From Hirsutella rhossiliensis (taxonomy: Eukaryota; Ascomycota; Sordariomycetes; Hypocreales; Ophiocordycipitaceae), in NCBI RefSeq assembly GCF_020360975.1, contig NW_025408667.1, forward strand, positions 5,828,001 through 5,892,000: 64,000 nt of DNA, read 5' to 3'. The position numbers and the translations under genes were made by a program. Shown here piece after piece: positions 43,352 to 55,188 of this stretch (position 1 is its first letter; the number at the start of each line of letters is the position of its first letter). The notes under the pieces were generated by a model, which saw nothing but the letters and a program-made list of their open reading frames with translations, did not search any database and was not told where the DNA came from.

Positions 43352-45784
43352 GGTGACGACGCCGCCACCCTGCACGGGGGCATTGTCTCCAAGCAGGCGA
43401 GGGGAGAAGGGGAAGAAGGTTCGAATGCAAGAATGCAATGGCAGTCAGCCGGCATGCAGCTGCAAAGCTTGTAGCAGCCTTGGCCGTCGCCGGAAGAAAG
43501 ACGCTGCAACGGCTTTGCCGGTCGAATATGACGCTGCAAAGACAGAAAGACGACGGACGGACGTACGGAATGAGGGGGCCGGCCCCGAGTGGTGGTGGCG
43601 GGTAGTGGTGCTGCTGCCGCTGCTTTGCCCAGCCGAGGTCGGCGGGTCAGCGCCAGCGCCAGCAGCGACCGTTCTGGTTTTGCTGCTGCGCGACGCCATG
43701 CAGTGCGGGTGGTTCTGGAGAGTAGCATGCGAGGTACCTCGTGTACCCGACAGCGTCGTCGTCCATGAAGAAGAGAAAGGGAGAAAGGGACTGTACAATG
43801 AGCTGGACTGCGATGCGAGTACGCATGAAAGCGCTTGTTTGGAGGAAGGCGCTTACAATTGGCAGAGGAGAGAGAGAGGCGGAGTGAAGGTCCGCGTCGG
43901 GAGACAGCTTGGCCGACTTATACGTAGGTATTACACTTGCTCGTCCCAAGCAATGGAAGCAAGGAACCCGTCAGAATACCTGCTCCTGCCCAACCGAGCC
44001 TTGTCTCCTCTTCTCGCCCTGTTACCAGGTCCTGTTGCCAGGTGCACGGATTTCTTAACAAGTGCCGGGGGATGCCTGTGGTCCGGCAACGTCCTCGCGA
44101 CAATCAACCCCAAATGCCGACCGTCCATGAGCCAGGGCGGCCCCGGGCTTCTCCCCTCCCCCGGGCCTGTTGGCGTGGAGCTTGCGTGATGAGTGCTTCC
44201 AATAGGGTCAGCTGTCCAAGGCCTCTTCAATGCAATGAGGACAGTGTCGTGCGGCACCTTGACGACTGTGTGTGTCTCGTTAGGTGATAGGTTTGCATTG
44301 ACGATAATGCCGGCCGTCCACATTGAGCTATCCCTGCCTCTGGCTGTTGTCCCCCACGAACCCCGGAGAGCGCCCCCCCGCCTTCGAACTCCCATTTGCG
44401 GGCCAGCTCCAGCCCCCACCGTCATCAATGCTCCATCGCTCTCCAGCACTTCACCGACTCGTCCGCTCGCGGACCCGGCCCGGGTGGCGCGTCCGGCCGG
44501 CTGACTTATTCGGAAGAGGGGCGAATTGTCAGCAGACGACTTCGGCGCTTGGGCTGCATGAAACCCAGATTCTTGGCTCACGCATGCATGCGTGAGCAGC
44601 GAACTGCACCGATGCGAGATCCACCAAGTTAGGTATCTGCCATGCGCGTCGGCTGTTTTGCCGGTTGGCCAAGTAATTACCGTAAGTAGGTATACCGGTG
44701 TTGTATTAAGCTTGCATCTACTGTACGGACGCCTTCCCCAGGTATTAATTAAGGCATCAGTCAGGCTTGGTTGCTTCTGCTTGGATACCCTCTCTATCTA
44801 CGTTATCCGCACCTACCGAGTACATGGACAACCCTCGGCATCCAATCTACTGTACCCTCGGTGGGATACCGAAATGGCTACGTACTAGTACCAGCCAAGG
44901 TGCCTTGATCCTATGGCTGGAGATGTGTATTTAATGTCCGCCACGGCCACGCAAGCCTGTACCGTAGCTACCATCGACGCCCCACGGGGCCAGGCAACGA
45001 CCTGAATCCTACGGTACGAGTCGCAATCCGATCCATCAGGAGCACTGGGGCTGTCTGTCGTTGGGCCAGCCACATGGCGGACCCCAGACCCCGCGCCGCG
45101 GATTATAGCTTCAATACGGATCCGGTACCCACCCCATCTATGCAATCACATCTGCCAACTCGTGGTAGCGTCTGCTCAGCTTCGTCTGCAAGATTCAACC
45201 TCGATTGCCGAGATAAGCAAGAAATGTTTCAATGCCGTCGTCGGAAATTGCGCAAGAGACATCATGATTCATCTTGCCATTCGGTAGAGCCTCCTCAGCT
45301 TCCTCCCCGCGGCCAACTGTCATGTCATCAACTGCCCAAGAATCCCGCCCAGCATGCTTTCCGCCAGTTCGTCCTCCGCTCCCTCCCTCTCATATTCTGA
45401 AATCCCATCTCATGGCCGGTTCTGGAAGTCGGCAAGAGGTCATGCTTAATTGGTGATATCGTTTAATCCCTGGGTCGCTGATGTGTGTTGGCCGCACATT
45501 CGTGATCGTGGCATGACATCCAAGCCTGCCCAGGACCGCTTCCCCATCTTCACCCGTCGGCTTCCTCTCGGCATCGGTCACATATGGCCATGCCACAAAG
45601 CATGTCTGCCCTACCCTCCCCGCCGCCACCGCAATCTGCATGCTTGGCCGTCACTATTCTCACCCGAAGCCCGGGTTGGTGCTCCCTTTGACATGTGTTT
45701 TCGCCTACTCGTCATTATCCAAAACCACGGTCCACGCGTCGCCCAGACAGCGTTCAAGCTCATCCCCGCAGCCAGCAGCCAAGC
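43352..45784. other. Long intergenic region
   Basis: Lies between the 5' end of the SDR-fold gene and the 3' end of the transporter. Open frames here (up to about 300 codons on plus, overlapping the SDR first exon antisense) have no family resemblance. AT-rich patches occur at about 44660-44760. Nothing supported. Confidence 0.45.
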
Positions 45785-47965
45785 TCAAGTCTTCCCGGAA
45801 CGCTCTACCTGCACGCTCGTCGATTGCCCATACTCTGGTTCGTTGTCCACTTGCTTTCGCGGTTCCGTCAAGCCAAACAGCTCGTCCATTTTTTCCAGGC
45901 TGATGCCTTTGGTTTCAGGGACGCAAAACCAGACGAAGATGCCCATGAGTACGTCAAACGAACCAAACATGAAGAACATGCCCTGCCAGTTCTTGTCAGC
46001 GGGGATCCGCTAGTTTTGCGACAGACCAAATTTCACGTACATATCCCGCTTTGCCCATGGTGTTTTGCATGGTCAGCACAGCTGCGAAATGTGTTAGCAC
46101 TCATATCGTGCAAACTGCAGACTCCAACAAAGTGACTCACTTCGAGCCATGACAAAGTTAAAGAGCCATTGGACTGCCGCAGCAAGTGCCACGTTCATCG
46201 CACGCAGTCTAGCAGTCGGGATTTCGCTGACGAGGATCCAGCAAGCCGGGCCCCATCCAAACTGGAAAGCACTGTCCCTTTCATCAGCCCCATCCCACTC
46301 CTTCACAAGGGAGGCAAAGAGGGTTTTCACGTACGCCGCCCACAGGTATATGCAGGCGATGGCCACATATCCAAACGCCGTCACCTGTTGCGGTACTTGA
46401 TCAACATAAGGGCCCTCAACATGGATGATGGATGCCGTGACGCACCGGTTCCCCTGTCACCGGCGGCTGTACTCTGCCGTAGATACCAATTATGAAGAGA
46501 ACGATGGCCTGCGCTGCGCTTGTCCACAGCAAGCTCCACCGCCGGCCCAATGAGTCGGCAACGAAGACGAGGAAGATGGCACAGGCTGCCGTCTTGGCGA
46601 CGCCATAGACTCCGGTAGCAAAAAGCGACGAGTCGGTTCCATTCATGCCCAGGTTTTGGAAGATTTGCGGGGCGTAGTAGTTCTGTGGTTGGTCATGCGG
46701 TCAGTGCTCAAGCACGGAGGAGCCCGACGGAAGCTCTCACGATGGAGTTTACGCCAGTCATTTGCTGGCATATCATGAGAATGACTGAGATGATGGCGCG
46801 GTTGCGGTTGCCCGGAACCAGTGCCATTTCCTTGAGGAGCGTCATGGCCGTCGCGTCTCCCGTCAACCGTCTCTCCGCCTCGAGCTGATCGGCCATTTCC
46901 TGGATTTCGTTGGAGACGTATTCCGAGTCGGCCGGGAGCCTGTCGGCAGTTAGTGCACGGTTGCCTTTGACGACAGGCCTCGCTGTGGCTACCCTCTAAG
47001 GTTGACGAGGATCTTGGTGGTCTGTTCCCAATCATCCTGTCGGGCACACCATCGGGGGCTTGATGGCGGGTTAGCAGGCGACTGCTCGGGCACACAGGAG
47101 CGGATGGAGGACATGCCTTTCAGGGGATAGAAACATTCCTAAGATGAGGAAACTGCGAATTCTCATCAGTGCCGATTCACTCCTGGGCACACAAGGCATG
47201 GCTGAGGCCTAAACGCACATGGCAGGGAGCGCCTGGAGAGAGAGGGGCACGATATAGACGGCAGGAGCGGGCACGTGCAAGAGGCAGCCGTAGTTGACCC
47301 TTGGGTGAGGCAAGCGTCAGCGAATCGATGCCTGCTCATCGACATGACCTGAAGCGCGTACCAAAACGCCACCATGATGCCAAAGACGATGAAGAGCTGA
47401 TAGAATGCTGGCGAGCCGAGTCAGGACTGGACTGGACCATTTTCGACCATGGCTTACAGGTCAGGCCACCGCGGATGCCTCTCGGGGCGCACTCGGAGAC
47501 ATAGACGGGGGTCAAGGTCGAGGCCGCTCCAACGCCGAGGCCAGCGACAAACCTGCCGACATACATCAATGCCAGCGTGCCGTTAACCGCCGATGCCGCC
47601 TGCATCACGACGCCAACGGTTGTGAGCGCTCCGGTGGCCATCAGACAGCGTCGTCGACCGTACTTGTCTGTCAGCCAGGACGTGACAAGGCAGGCAGCAA
47701 AGCATCCGGCCTGGAGCGTCGAGACAATGTTCTGGTCCAGGTTGGACTTGGCCGCCTTGGACTTGTGCAGAGTGCCGAATTTCTCCTGGGCGGGCTTCAT
47801 GGCCAGGACTCCGCCGATGGCTCCCGTGTCCCATCCGAAGAGCATGCCGCCAAAGCAGGAGGCGCACACCAGGGCAAAGACCCTCCAGCCGTATATCTCG
47901 TCAGGGTCGTGGCGCATCGCATCGTTGCGAACGATGGACCGCAAGACCTTGACCAGCACAGCCAT
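45785..47965 (-). CDS. MFS sugar/quinate-type transporter, 11 exons
   Basis: Predicted 530 aa, minus strand. Exons: 47965-47458, 47407-47362, 47299-47219, 47152-47117, 47058-46993, 46939-46741, 46682-46446, 46384-46335, 46271-46141, 46081-46041, 45982-45785; every phase agrees. Sugar-porter signatures are all present: GWDTGAIGG in helix 1, [66 protein letters not shown] and the terminal [17 protein letters not shown]. Twelve hydrophobic helices are expected in the plasma membrane. The intron at 47116-47059 begins GC rather than GT. The intron at 46334-46272 (63 bp) has no in-frame stop. The substrate cannot be decided; monosaccharide or quinate are both possible. Confidence 0.9.
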
Positions 47966-48938
47966 TCTCTCCTTGGGCTAGGAGGAGTATCAACTCGACG
48001 CGGGCGTTCAAGGCGGACGGGGGATATGCCGAGTCTGGTGGGCGCTCTGCCCGGCCTCTGGACAGCTGCAGAAGGTGGGAGAGGGAAAGCACCTCGGATC
48101 GACTGAGGTGGCGCCGGCTACAAATATCACACGCCAAGCACACCCTTGTCACCCCACAGCCGTAGGGAGTAAGCGGGAAAAGGTGCGGAGATCTCATCGT
48201 GTCCCTGGACCAATGCGACAGCGGCGGCACTCGGTCATTTGCTAGCGAAGCCATCCCGGAAATCGAGTGTGCATTGGCGCGGCGTCGTCTAATGCACATT
48301 GGCGAATCTGACGTGCCTTGGCCTCGCTGCCCAGGCACTTCAGGGCAGCGGACTAGCCTCTGTGGCTGGATCAAAGGTGCGTTGTCGTCGGTCCTTTTTG
48401 CAAATGGTGCCACAGACCAAGCACGAGGCCCAACTTCGGCTGCGCAAGAGGAGAAAACAGCCAGGCCACGCTCCTCTCATTAGATTCAAGGCGTGGCTTT
48501 GGATGACATTCACGATAGGGGCACAGACGGCTCGCCCGAACCCTTACCTGACGACGGCCAAGTTCGGCAGGGACTTGTCGGCCGAAAGCTCGACAGCTGG
48601 TTTGTGTAACAACTTCTCCTTGCGGCGTTGATACCTACCTACCCAGACCTACCGGTGAGGGTCACATGCAGGGTCACTTGACGGGCTACCTTAGTCTCAC
48701 GCAAGCAGGGAAAACGGCAGAACCTGAGAACACACTTACCTACGCAATCTTCTTCAATTGGCCCACAGAGAGCCTCTCCTTTGCAGCCCTCAGCCCTCTT
48801 TCGCACCATCTTGGTGCCTGTGCCGCATTAGGCAAGCCGCAGATCCCGGCTCTGGCAACTATCGGCTGGCCTTCGCGCGGCGAATCTCTATTGTTAAACT
48901 TTTCTTTTTACCTAACACCACACACCTCGACGCATTGA
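47966..48938. other. Intergenic region
   Basis: Upstream of the transporter; no supported gene. Likely holds its promoter. Confidence 0.45.
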
Positions 48939-49475
48939 CTGATACGCTTATATATTATCGGATTCTGGAATGGAGACTCGTCCCAGGTAGACTCAACATT
49001 CGCGCCATGCGCCCGGGTCCACACGGGTCGCCTTGTCAACAACATCGCGAGCGGGGTTTATCCTGTGGATACGTCCAAAGCAGCCATCGCGCTCATGCAG
49101 GCGGCCCGCGCGGGCTGGCATGTGTACGACTTTGAACTTGTGAAGTGGGTGGGTGAGGGACGCGACCTGGCCCTGCGCTGGAAGCTCAACGGCGTCGTTG
49201 GAGCTGATTTCCAGAAACCGACGTAGGATGAGTGGCTTCTGTCTTTGCTTTGGTCGGGCTTGCGCACCTGGTGTTGCACCTATCGCGCGAGCCATGCTTA
49301 CCTGAATTGGTCTGACGCATGAGGATGGGACACCGAAAGAAGGCGCCAACGTCACTTATGGCGGCACCGACTTCCTGCAGCTCGATCGGTGCACTGGCTT
49401 GATCGAGCAAGCCCACATCGTATAGGACTCGATCGGCCTGTTGTATGACCTTGGTAATAGGCAAGTGACGCTGTA
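48939..49475 (+). pseudogene. Eroded NTF2-like (SnoaL-type) gene relic
   Basis: Two protein-like segments on the plus strand. Segment 1 (48939-49226) reads FWNGDSSQVDSTFAP ... RAGWHVYDFELVKWVGEG ... ALRWKLNGVVGADFQ; segment 2 (49321-49425, a different frame) reads EDGTPKEGANVTYGGTDF ... LDRCTGLIEQAHIV. Together they resemble small fungal NTF2-like/SnoaL-fold proteins. Signs of decay: no in-frame start ATG after the stop at 48936, the two segments cannot be joined in frame by a canonical intron (donor gtagga at 49223, acceptor ending 49323), and a TAG at 49423 precedes continuing family-like sequence (DSIGLLYDLGN) up to a stop near 49475. Identification is from remembered family texture, so moderate. 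Confidence 0.5.
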
Positions 49476-51148
49476 AAAGCTGAGGTCAGAACATGGTGGT
49501 TGTGAGGAGTGAATGTCGCTACCCTGAATCGGTTCATACATAAGTCGCGGCATTGCTAAAATGCTTGTCTAGTAGAACATCCAACTCTAAGTAGTTGCTC
49601 CTACTCGGTTGAATAGATTTAAGGAAAGGAGTATAGCGTTAAGCCAGGTGGCCGAGCAGATGGTTGCCTGACAAAAGGCTGCGATGGTTAGTGGGGCTTG
49701 CGCGTCTTTTCCAAAGTTGTTGCAGGTGTAATTAATTAGCTGCTTGCTTATCAGTCTTTCATGGCACCTGCACTATGCGATATCTCAGCCATGTCTCGAT
49801 GATATATGCTCTTGCAACACTATTAGTTTCTGACCGACCGACTATGTTTTTAACCTCGTTTTGCTTCTCTCGAAGCTCTGTAAATTTGCTCATAATGACC
49901 GCCTAAACAGGAAACTGGACGTCTATAGGAACATCTGATTTGGGTGAAGACCTTTTTGGGCCGCTTCGTTGGTAGAGCTCACGAGTACAAGCATGACAGC
50001 ACAATGCAGTGGGTTTACTAGAGGCGCACTTCAAGGACCTCTGGCTTCCCAGTAAAATAGAATCACATACCTATGTAGACTCTGCTACGGCGCTTAAAGA
50101 TTGATTGCCCGCCCGGCAGTGTGCTGTTGTAAACTAACAAGTTTAATTGGCAGCTGGGCGGCATCGATGATCAAGTATCGTCCAAGTTCCAGGCCTTTCC
50201 CCTTTAGGCATTACAGCCCCCCGCTTTAAGTACTAACATGCCTTGGTCATTTAAAACGGGCCTCAAGCTTCTTGAAGGCGCGAACTTGAGGGAGCATAGG
50301 AAGTGACTGTCGTGAAAATGGCTGGAAATAATCTCTTGCCCCGCCTTCTTCTTCGTTGGCATACAACTTGCATGCAGGAAGCACCAGATTCTTATCGATC
50401 GACCGCAGCGCGCACGGTCCGACCGCGGTCCGAAGATAACGAAATAGCAGCTTACGGGCTTTCCTCCGCCGCTGAGAAAGGGTTATTCCCGTGACGTTAT
50501 CTACATAGACAAAGGTTGAGAAACTAGAGCCGATCGGCTGACTAGGGTAATTGAATAACAACAATAGTATACCGTTGACGTTGATTTATTATAGGGGGCT
50601 GGGGGTTTTTTCCTCTAAGGGGGAAGCCCGGTAGGTAGCCTGAAAGTAAGACACTGGAGCGATCCGCTAACAGCACCTGACCTTAGCCACTTAGTCCGCC
50701 GTTTGCGCAGCGACCGACCCGTCGGCACTTCCACCTGCTATTGCTATTGCGCCCATTATACCGCCCAGCCAGCAGCGTTTGCCGCCCGAGAGGCCAGCAA
50801 ATTGTCGCTCAAAAGACAGGCATTCATTCGCCATGTGAACAAGACTCGGACCTCCTCTGGACCGCGGCGCCCTTTCCACTTGCTGGCGAATATAAATTTG
50901 CCCGGCCTTGTCTTGACGCAAGGAAACGCCGTCTTGTTTCCTGCAACCCGCCACGAGAACCTCAATCACCTGGAGCCGTGGTTCAGGAATACCAGAAAGG
51001 TTTCAGAAGGCACAGGATCTCCTTCGTCTGCTTGGCCTCTTTGTTCTCTCTGCGCCTCCCTGCGCCCGTTGTCACCCCCCTTTTTTCTGGCTGTCGCCAC
51101 TTAGGATATATTGCAGCTGCACTCATTGTCACGCCTGCCTTGGTCATC
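49476..51148. other. Gene-poor AT-rich region
   Basis: No supported gene; AT-rich, with many short stops in all frames from about 49560 to 50640, the texture of decayed repeat DNA. A 105-codon minus frame at 50247-50564 shows no recognisable domain. From about 50700 the composition returns to promoter-like DNA for the next gene. Confidence 0.5.
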
Positions 51149-51659
51149 ATGTCGAAACCCCTGGCTTCGCGCGCGTCGAAGAAAAAGGCCGGCCCCAGAA
51201 AGTCGAGGGGGGGTTCAAGGAAGCTTCTGACCAGCAGCAAATCGCCCCTGGCCGAGGCCGACCTCAGGGTGAGTCGAGATGCTTTTTAGCGACATGATGA
51301 GCCGTCGACTAACCTCGCGCCAGGCTATCTTATCGAACCCCTTGACATGGAGTGTCCTCGACGACAGGGACCGAGACGAGATTCTCGCGCTCTTCCCGGA
51401 CAAGCAACACATGATTGATGCCGACTCGGCCTCGGCCCGACCCAACTTTGCCTCCCTCATGAGCGACGACAGCGTTCGCAACGACTGCGCGGCCTACACA
51501 GAGAACATGGCCGAGGGCCGGCACGACGAGGGCTGGCTCTGGGACGCGTGGACGGCGCATGAGAGGAGAAAGGCGGGCGACTTTGACGACTTTCTCGACG
51601 CCAAGTTTGCGCAAGACTGGGGCGTCGAGCGAGGGGCCGAGGCCTCGCCAGGGATTTGA
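51149..51659 (+). CDS. Small ASXH (Asx homology/DEUBAD-like) domain protein
   Basis: Predicted 151 aa, two exons 51149-51268 and 51324-51659; 55-bp phase-0 intron (gtgagt...cgccag, branch gactaac). The N-terminal ~32 residues are Lys/Arg/Ser-rich. The rest matches the fungal ASXH domain: LLTSSKSPLAEADLRAILSN, then WSVLDDRDRDEILALFPDK, RPNFASLMSDDSVRNDCAAY and a C-terminal WTAHERRKAGDFDDFLDAKF. In animals ASX-type domains act with deubiquitinases on chromatin; the fungal role is not established. It stops soon after the domain, so the protein is essentially ASXH alone, shorter than many relatives. Confidence 0.82.
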
Positions 51660-52139
51660 AAGGAGCGTAAGACGTTTCCGGCCCTTTGCCTTTTCACCTC
51701 CTTGTTCTTTTCGCCTCGCGGTCTGTTGGAGCAGATGGAGGCAGCGTCGGTTCCGAGCCTTGTTTTGGGTATTCAGTGAATCTGTTGCCTGGATTGGGTG
51801 GTGCTCATCACCCGGGTCAGCTCATGGCTGCGTCATAATCTGCATTGTTATCATGGCCTGCCGCTCTTGCAATGGCAATCTTTCAAGGCGAGAAGTAGTT
51901 GCATTTTGCGACTCAGTTCAAAAATGGCCAGATTGAGCTCACTCCCGGCACCTGAAGCAGGGCTCACGGCACAGTGCACGATGCACGGTGAGTGGCGGGG
52001 CCAAGTTATTTACCCGCCATCTTCCTTCATTGACCAGGAAAACCGCAGCTGTCAAGCTTGAGACGAATGGATTAAATCAGACGCACTGAGAGGGAGCATC
52101 GAGGCATCGCAGGCTATACAAGAGACCACCTGCGACGCC
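51660..52139. other. Intergenic region
   Basis: No supported gene; spacer with the promoter of elp5. Confidence 0.45.
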
Positions 52140-53291
52140 ATGGCGTCCGCCGGCTCGCACGCCCGCTCTCACAGCCTCCTGCTGCTCCAAAAGATGCTCA
52201 ACCTGCGCGACGCCGCCAGTCCGCTGACGCTCGTCCTCGACACCCTCGAGCAGACGGCTCGCCCGCTGCTCCTCGAGCTGTATACACGCGCAAAGGTACG
52301 GCCCAAGAGCCATGGATCATGGTCGGGAGGTGAATGGCCGGGGCTGGGAAGCTAATGTGTCTTTGCACAGATCTCCAAGACCAAGGTCATCCTCGTCTCC
52401 CTTACGACAGTCAAGAAGCCCCGTGGTGTCCACGTCCTTGTCAGGGCGGCCGGGCGGGACCTCAAGGCGGTCAGACAGGAACTCATGGCTCACTATCCCG
52501 CCGCGCATGGCAAGCCGAAACCCGCAGAGAGTGAGCCCTGCACGATGCGCCTGGCACCGCACCCACACGCATGAGAGCTCACACACACCGCAGGAGCCGT
52601 CGTCGTCGTCGACTCGCTCAACAGCATGGCGACTGCCGACGCCGGGTTCCTGGCAGCCTTTCTCTCGAGCATCCTCACCCCGGCCGTGTCTATCGTGGCC
52701 GTCTACCACGCCGACGTGCCCGTCATCCTGCCCAAGGCCTCCAACGAGTACGAGCCCGCGCCGCTGACTATACTCTGCCACCTTGCCACGGCAATCCTGC
52801 GGCTGTCCAGCTTGCAGCAGGAGGTCGAGCGGCAGCGGGCCCGCAATCGAGCCCTGCAGGAACCCGAATGGGGGCTCAAGGAGGAGCGCGAGGGCGTCAT
52901 CATCGGCCTCCGAGGCAGCGTTGAGAGCGAGGGAGGGAGAGGGCTCGTCATCGACATGGAGCTGCGGAGACGGAGCGGGCGCACCGTGTCGGAAAAGTTC
53001 ATTCTCACTCCCGGGAGCAGCTCGACCGGGCCAGGCCGTGTCTCCCTCCTGACGGACCACGCCATGTTCGCGGCGTCGACGGGCGGCGGCGGGGCGGACG
53101 GCGACGAGGGAGAGGAAGGGCCCGAGAGCACCTTTGACCTGGGCCTAACGGAGAAGCAGCGCAAGGACAGGGAGGGCATCGTGCTGCCGTACTTTGACGC
53201 ACAGACGGACATTGGCGCGGGCGAGGGCGGAAGGATCTTGTACGACATGGGACGCGAGGACGACTTTGACGACGAAGAAGACGAGATATGA
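52140..53291 (+). CDS. elp5: Elongator complex subunit Elp5 (Iki1)
   Basis: Predicted 337 aa in three exons: 52140-52295, 52371-52530, 52594-53291, phases 0 and 1. Conserved features are the N-terminal LVLDTLEQTARPLLLEL, the RecA-like core strand VVVVDSLNSM with following helices, and the nearly invariant acidic C-terminus DLGLTEKQRKDREGIVLPYF ... GGRILYDMGREDDFDDEEDE. Elp5 forms the Elp456 ring that helps Elongator modify wobble uridines of tRNA. Splice joins are supported by the uninterrupted family sequence on both sides. Confidence 0.94.
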
Positions 53292-54005
53292 GCATGTTGG
53301 GGCCGGCTTGGCGGTGAGTCGTCAACTTGTCTTTGCCGGGACAAGAAGCCATGGGCACTTTGATATTCTAACCCCGACCCCCAAATCCGGCATGCACCCG
53401 ATACACGCCGCGACGGAAGGCCACAGACAGACGCCTTTGGACTCGGGGATTTTTGCCCTGTGGTCTGGAGCCTGCTCTTCATGACAGGCACTCCGGCTTA
53501 CACGAAGCCGTTGAGCAGCAAACAGAGCCATGGAATGACTGTAAAGATGCACTTGATGAAGCCGCCCGTAATTCGAAGCCGCCCGCCAATGAGAGTAGTC
53601 GCATTCCCTTACACGGTGGGAAATACGTACCGGTCTGTAGCGCAACAGCCGCCACCACCTCCCTAATAACAGAGACATCCATCAATCCTCCCCCACCAAG
53701 ACGCATCTCGAGTCCCCAAACTACGCCACCTCAACTTCAACCGCCCCGATTCCGTTTCCCCGTTCCAATTGCGGCCCTGCAAACCCGTCTTCCCGTCGCA
53801 CCATCGAGCGAGAGGGCAAAGGGGGTCTGCTACACGCCCTCACGCACCGGGCGCTTAGGCGGCTGCCCTCGGCAAAGACTCCGTCGTCTGCTTGCTGCTT
53901 GGACACGTAGTCGGAAAAAGCCCGACGGCGCGCAGCATCTCGGGCTGCGTCGTCTCTTGCAAGACTCGTCCCCCGCTGGCATCGGACAACGACATATTGC
54001 CCAGC
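53292..54005. other. Intergenic region
   Basis: Between elp5 and sec22, both plus strand; no supported gene. Confidence 0.45.
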
Positions 54006-54841
54006 ATGATTCTTTCGACGCAAATATCCAGGCTAGATGGTGCGGGACGTCCCTTTGCCTGGGCACTTCAACCCTTTCTTCCCCAGTTGGAACGTGACGG
54101 CGATTCCCTTTCACTTTTGCTGACTTGGACCACTAGGCCTCATGCTCTGCGCCTCGGTCGACGATGAACAGGTCCGTCCTCACATTTCCCCCCTACCCCC
54201 GCCCAACCACCGCATGGCTCTCTCTCTCGCGCGCGCGCTCACCACATGTCCATGTCTAGTCCGAGGCCGCCGCCCTCAGGGAGGTCAAGCAGCAGATCCG
54301 CCAAGTCCTGCGCAAGCTCACGCGCAACTCGGAGTCGCAGGCGTCCATCGAGACGGGCGCCTACACGATCCACTACCTCGTCGAGGCCGACGTCATCTTC
54401 CTCTGCATCTGCGAGCGTTCCTACCCGCGCAAGCTCGCATTCACCTATCTCGCCGACCTCGCCCGCGAGTTCTCCACGACGCACCCGCCCGCCCAGGTCC
54501 ACTCGCCGTCCCTGCGGCCCTACGCCTTCATGGACTTTGACAACTTCATCGCCAAGACGCGCACCCCCTACGCCGACGCCCGCGCCGCCCAGAACCTCGA
54601 CAAGCTCAACGACGAGCTGCGCGACGTCACAAAGGTCATGACCAAGAACATCGAGGACCTGCTCTACCGCGGCGACAGCCTCGAGCGCATGGGCGAGATT
54701 AGCAGCCGCCTGCGCGACGACAGCAAAAAGTACCGTCGCGCCGCCGTCCGCATCAACTGGGAGCTGCTGCTCAAGCAGTACGGGCCCTTTGCCGGACTCG
54801 GTCTCTTCGTCTTGCTCTTCATCTACATGCGCTTTTTCTGA
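54006..54841 (+). CDS. sec22: Sec22, R-SNARE of ER-Golgi traffic
   Basis: Predicted 216 aa in three exons, 54006-54039, 54137-54171 and 54260-54841; the first two exons are only 34 and 35 nt, phases 1 and 0. The N-terminus (MILSTQISRLDGLMLCASVDDEQ) and longin-domain stretches (IHYLVEADVIFLCICERSYP, KLAFTYLADLAREF) are Sec22-like. The SNARE helix carries the zero-layer Arg160 in LLYRGDSLERM. A C-terminal membrane anchor (GPFAGLGLFVLLFIYM) ends the protein. Length equals the yeast protein within a few residues. It acts in COPI/COPII vesicle fusion between ER and Golgi. Confidence 0.96.
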
Positions 54842-55188
54842 CCGGGGGACGTGGGCACGGCGAGGCGCGGGCGAGGCGTATGATCGTTTTCTTGCAATAC
54901 TCTATGTAAAACTATGCGACCATGTTTGGTGCTCGTCGACTCGTAATCTTTTCCCAGTACTCGCACCTATGATGCGTCGTCGTCAAGCTTCGTTACATTG
55001 TATATGGTTTTCCCCAGCTAGGCGGTAGCGCACTGCGATTTGCCCTCCCGACGTCTGCACAGCCTTCTCCATGACTCCCAAACTCCAGTGTCGCTGGATC
55101 AAAAATGTAGCTAGTTAAGCCGCTCTGTCATGTGGCGTTTCTCTCCTCTCATCTCTGCTCGTCTTGTGCTGGTAATATTAATGGCGCT
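54842..55188. other. Convergent intergenic region
   Basis: 3' flanks of sec22 (plus) and the zinc-module gene (minus); nothing else seen. Confidence 0.45.

Noticed and set aside
43281..44189. 302-codon plus-strand open frame
   Set aside because: Partly antisense to the SDR first exon; low-complexity, no recognisable domain.
47117..47152. Extending transporter exon 4 to a GT donor at CAT|gtcctc
   Set aside because: Gives a premature stop after the next acceptor and destroys the SPESPRW motif.
48666..48938. 90-codon plus-strand frame as the first exon of the NTF2-like relic
   Set aside because: Ends in a stop before the relic, no matching splice donor, and no family resemblance.
42143..49475. 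Possible biosynthetic cluster (SDR + transporter + NTF2-like)
   Set aside because: The SDR lacks catalytic residues, the NTF2-like gene is broken, no backbone enzyme is present, and neighbours are housekeeping genes.
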